A DNA stretch of 7,869 nt, taken from contig JAKAAL010000161.1 of assembly GCA_021802375.1 (NCBI GenBank), positions 1-7,869 on the forward strand, written 5' to 3'. The position numbers were made by a program, and so were the translations under genes. The first letter of the stretch is position 1; every line of letters starts with the position of its first letter. The DNA comes from Bacillota bacterium. GTDB lineage: Bacteria > Bacillota_E > Sulfobacillia > Sulfobacillales > Sulfobacillaceae. Shown piece by piece: positions 1 through 5,299 of the stretch. The notes beneath the pieces were generated by a model. The model saw only the letters and a program-made list of their open reading frames with translations, was not told where the DNA came from and searched no databases.

Positions 1-413
1 TTCTGTACGGGGTGGTCTTCTTTCTGGTGTTGTTCGTTCTGGGTTTGGTGCATTCGTGGTGGGCCCTGTTGTTGCCCTTCCCGCTCCTGTTCACCGGCGC
101 GCTGTTTTCTGCGCCAGCCCTTTACGTGGCCACCAAGGCTAAGAACAACGAACAGCTCTTTTATTACTTTACCTTGGTCATCACACCGATGTTCATGTTT
201 TCCGGGGTGTTCTTCCCCCTTTCCAAACTGCCCACCTTGGTTCGCGACCTCATTTTGCTTACGCCCCTGGTCCATGTGGTTAATATTGTGCGTGCCCTTA
301 TTTTAGGCCACCTCACCGTATCGTTGTGGGGAGATGCGGCCGTGCTCCTTCTTTATACCGTGGTGCTGTCCGCTCTTCCGGCGACCGCATTGAAAAAAAG
401 GCTGACCGGCTGA
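1..413 (+). CDS. ABC-2 type transporter permease, C-terminal part (5' truncated by window edge)
   Basis: This is the membrane-spanning subunit of an ABC exporter of the ABC-2/NodJ/DrrB type, which would pair with a separate ATPase to export a drug, polysaccharide or lipid-like substrate. The frame is open to the left edge (codons from base 3), so the GTG at 12 is probably internal. About 136 residues are visible, roughly the second half of a usual 250-280 residue permease. Hydrophobic segments alternate with short loops, and the motif PMFMFSGVFFPLSKLP (about bases 186-233) matches the family signature before the last transmembrane pair. The protein ends with a basic tail (KKRLTG). The ATPase gene is presumably upstream, outside the window. 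The SIMPL gene starts 72 bases downstream on the same strand and may be co-transcribed. The family call is firm; the substrate cannot be read from this piece. Confidence 0.85.
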   Translation, partial: LYGVVFFLVLFVLGLVHSWWALLLPFPLLFTGALFSAPALYVATKAKNNEQLFYYFTLVITPMFMFSGVFFPLSKLPTLVRDLILLTPLVHVVNIVRALILGHLTVSLWGDAAVLLLYTVVLSALPATALKKRLTG

Positions 414-466
414 GGTAACATTGACCACTTTACCGCGTCTATTAGGGCGCACGGATCATGAACCCT

Positions 467-473
467 AAAGGAG
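467..473 (+). promoter_or_regulatory. Shine-Dalgarno site for the SIMPL gene
   Basis: AAAGGAG lies 12 bases before the ATG at 486. The spacing is long, but no better in-frame start lies closer, and the signal sequence begins at this ATG. Confidence 0.55.
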
Positions 474-485
474 TGGGATACGAAG

Positions 486-1214
486 ATGAAAAACCCTTAC
501 TGGTTGGCGTCGGGTGCGGCCATCTTGTTGGTGGGAGGTGCGCTAGGAGTGCTTGCCGCCCCGTCCCAGGCAAGAACGGCGTACGCATCGGGAGCCAAAA
601 CCAGCTTAACGGTAACCGGTCAGGCTAACTGGAACGTGACGCCGAATCAGGCTAGCGTGACATTGGGAGACCAGGAATCGGCAAAAACGGCTAGCCAAGC
701 CCTGCAGCATAGCAACCAGGTGACCCAGGCCATCATTCAGGCTATAGAAAAAGACGGTGTGAAGGCTAGTGCGATTGCGACGAGTGGACTCAACTTGTCG
801 CCGATGTATGGACAGTCCTCGGGTATGGTGTCACCGCCGATCACTGGATACCAAGCGATGAATATGGTGACCGTGACCCTCCACCAGATGAGCCAGGTGG
901 GAGGCGTGATCGATGGCGCTGCTGCGGCCGGCGCCAACCAGATCCAGGGGATAAACTTCGGGGTCGGCAACACCTCAAGTGCTTATAAACTCGTGTATAA
1001 GGCGGCACTGGCGGATGCTCGTAACCAGGCGCAAGCCATACTGGGCCCCTTGCACGAACGTATCTTGGGGATCCGCTCCATTCAGGCGCAGCAAAGTGGA
1101 TCGGGAGTGACGGTGAATGAAACTCGGATGACCGCCGCCTATTCGGTACCGGTGATGCCAGGTTCGATGCCGGTTCAGGCTCAGGTCACCGTCGTCTATC
1201 GCGTGGGACCATAA
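486..1214 (+). CDS. SIMPL/DUF541 domain secreted or membrane-anchored protein
   Basis: This 242-residue protein has an N-terminal signal or anchor: Lys at position 2, a hydrophobic stretch at about residues 7-25, and an Ala-rich possible cleavage area near residues 24-34. The rest is a SIMPL (DUF541) domain. Family-like features in order are an LTVTGQANWNVTPNQASVTL segment (about residues 41-60), a helix rich in Ala and Gln, an IATSGLNLSPMYG motif, an ITGYQAMNMVTVTL strand, a GANQIQGINFGV motif, and the final strand QAQVTVVYRV. Its length is normal for the family. Homologues include Brucella BP26/OMP28, which forms ring-like oligomers; the biochemical role is generally unknown. The start is set by the ATG at 486, with an AAAGGAG site at 467-473, 12 bases upstream, which is somewhat long spacing. 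No terminator separates it clearly from the permease gene. Confidence 0.88.
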   Translation: MKNPYWLASGAAILLVGGALGVLAAPSQARTAYASGAKTSLTVTGQANWNVTPNQASVTLGDQESAKTASQALQHSNQVTQAIIQAIEKDGVKASAIATSGLNLSPMYGQSSGMVSPPITGYQAMNMVTVTLHQMSQVGGVIDGAAAAGANQIQGINFGVGNTSSAYKLVYKAALADARNQAQAILGPLHERILGIRSIQAQQSGSGVTVNETRMTAAYSVPVMPGSMPVQAQVTVVYRVGP

Positions 1215-1375
1215 CCTTTACCTTACCGCGAGTACGGGTGCACCGAGACTTAAGTACCCATCGTCGAGCGTCATCGCCGGCCGATGCCTATGTCAAAAGC
1301 CCAATTCACCGGTCACGAGCTCTGGGGGCTCTGCCGGAAGGAAGGGGTTGGGCAAGGCTTGAAATGGATTTTCTG

Positions 1376-1422
1376 CTTAGAGGAATCGATCCTAGGGTGT
1401 TCTGATCGGAACATCCTCTAAG
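1376..1422. repeat. Nested inverted repeat with two alternative stems
   Basis: A perfect 9-base inverted repeat, CTTAGAGGA (1376-1384) and TCCTCTAAG (1414-1422), encloses a second one, AGGGTGTTC (1394-1402) and GAACATCCT (1409-1417). The second has one G:T pair and is centred on GATC. The right arms overlap at 1414-1417. The full inner stem and the outer stem therefore compete, while a shortened inner stem (TGTTC/GAACA) can stack inside the outer one. No run of T follows on either side, so it is not an ordinary intrinsic terminator. It could be a palindromic operator, an RNA structure or the end of a lost mobile element. Confidence 0.6.
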
Positions 1423-1485
1423 ATCCGTGTTGAGGGCTGGACCTTCTCCTCGCCGCTGGACACGGTCACGGAGGCTATCGGGGAA

Positions 1486-1522
1486 GAGGACGGAGGCGTT
1501 TTTCTTCTTTGGCTCCTTCCTC
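1486..1522. repeat. Inverted repeat, 10-base arms with one mismatch
   Basis: GAGGACGGAG (1486-1495) can pair with CTCCTTCCTC (1513-1522), with one C/T mismatch and a 17-base loop rich in T on the + strand. The T run sits in the loop and not after the stem, so a terminator is unlikely. Its function is unknown and it may be chance. Confidence 0.3.
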
Positions 1523-2168
1523 GACATGCCTTCACGGTTTTCCACCAGGTATTTCAAATATTTTCCAAAGGATAATCATGGAGAAATGTAGAATTCCGGG
1601 GTACGAAACCATCAACCCCTTTGCCACAAACACCAGCCATCGAAAGACGTGACATTGGAAGAGACGCAGGCCACACTTCCCTCTAATCCGTTCCCGGATC
1701 CGTAGGCTGCAAGCACGTAGAACCCGCAAGTACCTGGTGCAGCCATGGGCCGTGGCTATGCTGCTGAAGCCCCGAACCTTCGCGCACCATTAGCGGTCAC
1801 GCCCAGCACCAGTGCGTTTCCCTCTAATGGCGAACTGAATTTGCCAAGGTGACATGCGAAGCACGAACAGCGAGGTTCGCTCCCCTGATGCACAACGATC
1901 ACACCGGTATTGGCTAACTTCCGATAGGTTGCAGGAATGGACAGGCGCTGCCCCAAGGTAATAGTCGAGGATCGGCCATGGGCGGTCGAAAAGGCCCACA
2001 TCAGCGTTTAGGGTGAAGGGGGGTAAGCTCATATCTTGCGCTCGGGTTCCCGTCTAAAAGACTACATGTTACCGTACTTGACTCAGTGCGACCGCAGATG
2101 TTGCATGGTTGTGTCGATTGGAAGGGGTTTTTAGTAACGACTAGGTAATATGGATGTGAAATAATATG

Positions 2169-2175
2169 AAAGGGA
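2169..2175 (+). promoter_or_regulatory. Shine-Dalgarno site bearing on the regulator start
   Basis: AAAGGGA (2169-2175) is only 1 base before the GTG at 2177 but 4 bases before the in-frame TTG at 2180. TTG 2180 is therefore a plausible true start, shortening the protein by one residue. An in-frame stop (TAA at 2162-2164) rules out any start further upstream. Confidence 0.5.
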
Positions 2176-2176
2176 A

Positions 2177-2905
2177 GTGTTGCCAATTGGGAATGTAAGG
2201 ATTCTCGTTATCAGTCAGGATGCAATCTTTGGGTCCGACCTAGCCGTGGCTTTAAGGTTCTTAGGGTATCGAACCTCGGTCGTGACGGATATGCAAGAGG
2301 GCAAAACGCTCCTTGGTGAAGATGTCTTTGACTGCCTTCTGCTCGAAGAGAGATATCCGGCTCAGGGACGAAAGGATTTGACTCAGCTATTGGAGGCGCG
2401 CCTGCCTACGATCATTCTCAGCCAAAATCCGGTGGAATGGCGAGAAATTGCTGCGTTGGCAGAGGGGGCTGACGACTACCTACCGACGTCGATTGGCTTA
2501 GGTTCTCTCTGTGCCCGTATCAACCGGTCGGTATCGCGAAGACATACGGAGATCGGGCCATCGCCACCGGCAGGTTTGGTCATCCACGGTGAAACGGTGA
2601 TGGTGGGCAATCGCACGCTGCGTTTGCCCAGGCGAGAAGTGAAGCTCTTGGAGGTTTTAATGGGGGCGTCCGACCGTGCGCTTTCGCGCGAGGCCTTGTT
2701 AGACCGGGTATGGGGTCCTGATGCGCTTGAGTTTGAACTCCGAACCGTGGATGTAGCCGTGGCCCGCCTGCGCAAGAAGCTATTCGAACGCTTTGGGGTG
2801 CGGCCGATTGAAACCGTACCGGGGACGGGATATCGGTATCGGAAGGACATGATGAAGATCGCATCGGAGTCCTATTCAAAAACTCAAGGTGGAGGCACTT
2901 CATGA
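2177..2905 (+). CDS. OmpR/PhoB-type response-regulator-like transcription factor with degenerate receiver domain
   Basis: This 242-residue cytoplasmic DNA-binding protein has a receiver-like domain (about residues 7-121) and a winged-helix trans_reg_C domain (about 134-223). The winged helix is typical: LPRREVKLLEVL, the LSREALLDRVWG recognition area, RTVDVAVARLRKKL and the wing ending VPGTGYRYR. The receiver keeps its fold pattern, including GADDYL at 97-102, but lacks the phosphorylation site. The acidic pair is Ser13-Gln14 (followed by Asp15), the phospho-acceptor position is Glu57 (FDCLLLEERYP), and the conserved Lys after DYL is gone (PTSI). This is an atypical receiver, and Glu may mimic a permanently phosphorylated state. 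No histidine kinase is in the window, which fits phosphorylation-independent control. It is the first gene of the operon and overlaps the next by ATGA. It likely controls this operon or motility/surface genes, but its target is not visible. Confidence 0.9.
   Translation: MLPIGNVRILVISQDAIFGSDLAVALRFLGYRTSVVTDMQEGKTLLGEDVFDCLLLEERYPAQGRKDLTQLLEARLPTIILSQNPVEWREIAALAEGADDYLPTSIGLGSLCARINRSVSRRHTEIGPSPPAGLVIHGETVMVGNRTLRLPRREVKLLEVLMGASDRALSREALLDRVWGPDALEFELRTVDVAVARLRKKLFERFGVRPIETVPGTGYRYRKDMMKIASESYSKTQGGGTS
2888..2895 (+). promoter_or_regulatory. Strong Shine-Dalgarno site for the degenerate GGDEF gene
   Basis: GGTGGAGG lies 6 bases before the ATG at 2902, inside the end of the regulator gene. 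The start overlaps the preceding stop as ATGA (2902-2905), a layout typical of translational coupling. This fixes the start of the second operon gene. Confidence 0.8.
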
Positions 2906-4080
2906 CCGAAGCAGAACATCTTGTGCTCAAAGGTCGCATGGATCGTGTCCTTAACAATCTTCGATGGTTGGTTGCGGATGCCCTCCCTCATCGGCTTTCC
3001 CCACGAAATTACCGTCTCATTTGGATGTACTCGCTTCATCTCAATGTTCTAGCCAACCAGTTAGGTCAACGTCGGCTAGGCTTAAACGCCAGAGCCTTTG
3101 TCGAATGGTTGGAAGATGCCTACCGCTTTGGAGAGATGACACCAAGCCGCCTCAAGGAGAAGACCTCGGAGATTTTTGGTAAAGGTGAATACCAAGAGAG
3201 TCTGGTAGAACCTTGGTGGGCCGATCGCGTGCTGGTCATGGACGACCATCACCATGGCGACTGGGAGGTGCTCTTTCGCCACACCTCGACCGACCTTCGC
3301 TTTGTGTCAGGCTCCGCGGCTCAAGTATTGCGGGTGGCTCGCTTGGCAAGGCCTCATATGATCATGCTCAATGGCGACCGGTGGGCGGCACAAATCCCGG
3401 AAATGGTGGCCGCGATGCGCGACGACCAGCGTTTGCAGGGATCTTCAATATGGGTGTACGGCGATCATCTGGATAAGGTGGATACGAACAGTTGGGCGAT
3501 CTTAGACGGGCGACTAGACTTTCCTTACGATGCCTCCGCACCTATTCATTTGCGGCATGCTCAGGCTGAAATGCGTCGGCTCCGCGATTTAATGATGATA
3601 GACCTGGCCACCGGGCTTTCTTCGTTCGGATATTTACACCGCTTGCTGACCGCTGAACTCCTTCGCAGCCAGCGAAGGAGCGAGAGGCTTGCGCTGATTT
3701 CGTTTACGTTGAACCCGTGCCTTTGGGGGGAAGATTGGTGGTGGCAGTCGAATGAAGGCGCCGACCATACGATTGAAGCGGTGGCCGACCTGCTGAAAAG
3801 TGCCGTGCGCGGCTCCGATGTGGTGGCTTTTGATGGGGCGGGACGATTTTACGTGCTGATCTTTGACGGAGCCCCATCTTACTTGCAACGTCGCATTGAT
3901 GAAATTTCTCAGCAAATATCCCAAGAAATTGCGCCCACAGGTTGGAAAGGCGGCTATTCGACTCTGTTGAGCGGGATTGCGCGCTACCCTCAACATGGGC
4001 AGATGGCCGAGGACATTTTGGGCCATTGTCACCAATCGCTCTGGGTGAACGCGCTCTCGCCGCATGTTTCTACGGCGTGA
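2902..4080 (+). CDS. Pseudo-receiver plus degenerate GGDEF domain protein (probable c-di-GMP-binding, non-catalytic)
   Basis: This 392-residue soluble protein has three parts: a helical N-terminal region of about 105 residues that I do not recognise, a receiver-like domain (about 109-230) and a GGDEF-like domain (about 231-385). The receiver begins RVLVMDD (acidic pair Asp114-Asp115), but the phospho-acceptor position is Asn157 (HMIMLNGD) and the late Lys is absent. In the GGDEF domain the entry motif is IDLATGLSS and not DxLTGLxNR. The metal- and GTP-binding stretch is replaced by a Trp-rich segment (GEDWWWQ), and the signature GGDEF is GAGRF (residues 312-316), so diguanylate cyclase activity is not expected. 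The inhibitory I-site RGSD (303-306) sits exactly five residues before the signature, as in active cyclases. This suggests a c-di-GMP sensor. It is coupled to the regulator upstream and to the EAL gene downstream, and is a likely partner of one or both. Confidence 0.85.
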   Translation: MTEAEHLVLKGRMDRVLNNLRWLVADALPHRLSPRNYRLIWMYSLHLNVLANQLGQRRLGLNARAFVEWLEDAYRFGEMTPSRLKEKTSEIFGKGEYQESLVEPWWADRVLVMDDHHHGDWEVLFRHTSTDLRFVSGSAAQVLRVARLARPHMIMLNGDRWAAQIPEMVAAMRDDQRLQGSSIWVYGDHLDKVDTNSWAILDGRLDFPYDASAPIHLRHAQAEMRRLRDLMMIDLATGLSSFGYLHRLLTAELLRSQRRSERLALISFTLNPCLWGEDWWWQSNEGADHTIEAVADLLKSAVRGSDVVAFDGAGRFYVLIFDGAPSYLQRRIDEISQQISQEIAPTGWKGGYSTLLSGIARYPQHGQMAEDILGHCHQSLWVNALSPHVSTA

Positions 4081-5087
4081 GCATGCATCATCCCGGTGAA
4101 CTGACCGTGGGTAGGCCAGCCTTGCACTCCCGCCTGCAGGGTGAAAGAGGTTTCGTCACGCGGGTAAATAACTTACTTGCAATCTTGAAAAACGCCGGTC
4201 AGCAGCAGATCTTGACGGGCCACCTAAGCCGAGCACAGGAGATGGATACCCATATGGATAACCAGGAGCAGGTGAACCCCTTAGACCAGGCTCTACAGCA
4301 ATGGACGCGAGATGCAGAGCCACGCGCTGGCACGACGCCAGGATGGTTTTTAGAATATCAGCCTCAAGTAGCTCTCCCGAGCAAGGTGATGGTGGGCGTG
4401 GAAGCGTTGGTGCGGTGGAAACTGCCCAACGGCGACGTTCTCGGGCCAGACCAGTTTATTCCCTGGTTAGAAGGCAACGGATGGGTGGCTTGCCTTGGCG
4501 ATTGGGTGCTGCGTCATGCCTGTCAGCAGTGGCAGATCTGGAATCAAAATAGCATGTGGCCACGCATGCGGATGTCGGTCAACGTATCCGCGTATCAATT
4601 GCGCGATCCGAATTTTTCGGCGCGAACTTTAACGCTATTAGAGGATCTTGCCGTGGACCCCGCGATCTTGGAGTTGGAACTGACGGAAGGGACCGCGTGG
4701 AACAATTTTGGTCAAGTCGTGGCAGCCGTAAACGAGTTTAGGGCGTGCGGCGTTCGCGTGGTCATGGACGACTTCGGCCAAGGGGTATCGGGGCTCAACG
4801 CTCTAAGAATGCTACCGCTTGACGGGATTAAAATCGACCGTGCGTTCATCGCTGGGATCGACACGGATCAAAAACGCCAGCTTATCGTGGCTTCCGCGAC
4901 CAACCTCGGTCATCAGCTCGGTTTAACCGTAACCGCGGAAGGCGTCGAGACCGCGGCCGAATGGTTGACGTTGACCGATTTGCATTGCGATGCCGCCCAG
5001 GGCTACTACATCAGTTGGCCTTTGTCGGCGAAGCACTTTACCTATCATGGCGACGCCACGCACGGGGAGGAGCGCAAATCGTCGTGA
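4077..5087 (+). CDS. EAL domain c-di-GMP phosphodiesterase
   Basis: This EAL protein is predicted to hydrolyse c-di-GMP to pGpG. From GTG 4077 it has 336 residues: an unrecognised N-terminal extension of about 90 residues, then an EAL domain to about residue 320. Conserved residues seen are YQPQV, EALVRW (Glu109), SVNVSAYQL (Asn169), LELTE (Glu201), MDDFG (Asp231-Asp232), IKID (Lys252), TAEGVET (Glu288) and QGYY (Gln308). All expected metal and catalytic positions are present. Loop 6 reads DDFGQGVSGL, where DDFGTGYSSL is usual. The start is uncertain. GTG 4077 overlaps the previous stop (GTGA) and ATG 4083 is close by, but neither has a Shine-Dalgarno site; ATG 4242 and 4254 lie near an AGGAG at 4237-4241. 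My hand count of G+C by codon position over 4077-4256 shows a low second position, as in coding DNA, so I favour the early start. The open frame extends further upstream, inside the preceding gene. Confidence 0.88.
   Translation: MSMHHPGELTVGRPALHSRLQGERGFVTRVNNLLAILKNAGQQQILTGHLSRAQEMDTHMDNQEQVNPLDQALQQWTRDAEPRAGTTPGWFLEYQPQVALPSKVMVGVEALVRWKLPNGDVLGPDQFIPWLEGNGWVACLGDWVLRHACQQWQIWNQNSMWPRMRMSVNVSAYQLRDPNFSARTLTLLEDLAVDPAILELELTEGTAWNNFGQVVAAVNEFRACGVRVVMDDFGQGVSGLNALRMLPLDGIKIDRAFIAGIDTDQKRQLIVASATNLGHQLGLTVTAEGVETAAEWLTLTDLHCDAAQGYYISWPLSAKHFTYHGDATHGEERKSS
5064..5072 (+). promoter_or_regulatory. Strong Shine-Dalgarno site preceding the fapA leader frame
   Basis: GGGGAGGAG lies inside the end of the EAL gene, 11 bases before GTG 5084 and 14 before ATG 5087. 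Both starts lie in the same frame and overlap the EAL stop (GTGATG). It supports initiation of the frame that runs into the 8-cytosine tract. The FapA-like frame has no comparable site near its own first ATG at 5232. Confidence 0.6.
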
Positions 5088-5299
5088 TGCGCAGGCGTCG
5101 GAATGCAGCCGAAAAAGGACTTCATTCTCATTTCAGCCTCAAGGGCATCACGGCTGCGCTAGCGTCTCTGATGCACGCGGCAGCGACGATCGCGACCGAC
5201 GTGGTTTGCTGGATACGGACCCATTGGAACGATGCGCCTCGCTCCGAATTGCCGCGCCCCCCAGCAGCACCGGCCGCCATTGAGGTTTCATCCCCCCCC
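5087..5299 (+). other. Probable 5' coding segment of fapA in another frame (leader ending in C8 tract)
   Basis: From ATG 5087 (or GTG 5084) this frame encodes about 70 residues before the cytosine run. It has an Arg-rich start (MRRRRNAAEKG), a hydrophobic stretch (about residues 21-44, with GITAALASLMHAAATIATDV and then VCWI), then a Pro/Ala linker (PRSELPRPPAAPAAIEVSS). After the tract the frame becomes Arg/Ser-rich shadow sequence and stops at 5572. Within 5087-5291 the FapA frame itself gives Arg/Pro-rich low-complexity sequence and a stop at 5169-5171. The best reading is one gene whose frame changes at or near the C8 run. The segment could instead be a small independent protein. It has no recognised domain. 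Confidence 0.5.

Larger units (their letters stand above)
1215..2176. other. Gene-poor intergenic region of about 960 bases
   Basis: No convincing protein gene was found on either strand. Several short open frames exist on the - strand (within 1306-1557, 1532-1729, 1756-2001, 1790-2032 and 2001-2186). They overlap each other, resemble no family I recognise and have no good ribosome binding sites. No tRNA, rRNA, RNase P, tmRNA or c-di-GMP riboswitch (GEMM) core was recognised by eye. The region does hold a nested inverted repeat at 1376-1422, a hairpin at 1486-1522 and an 11-base direct repeat (TTCCCTCTAAT at 1677-1687 and 1818-1828). The promoter of the downstream operon should lie in its right-hand part, but I see no strong one. 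It may be a decayed gene or mobile-element remnant, or a large regulatory region. Confidence 0.6.

Noticed and set aside
393..399. A7 run near the end of the permease gene as a slippage site
   Set aside because: The frame is uninterrupted and the protein ends normally a few codons later, so no frame change is indicated.
421..449. TTGACC as a -35 box for the SIMPL gene
   Set aside because: No acceptable -10 hexamer is found 15-19 bases downstream.
1306..1557. 83-residue open frame on the - strand
   Set aside because: No recognisable domain or ribosome binding site. It spans both inverted repeats and looks like a chance frame.
2078..2106. TTGACT / TTGCAT pair with 17-base spacing as the operon promoter
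   Set aside because: The -35 is good, but the -10 matches the consensus at only three positions. The alternative TAATAT at 2146-2151 has no -35 at usual spacing. Neither is firm enough to list.
1215..2176. c-di-GMP (GEMM) riboswitch upstream of the operon
   Set aside because: The conserved core sequences were looked for by eye on the + strand and not found.
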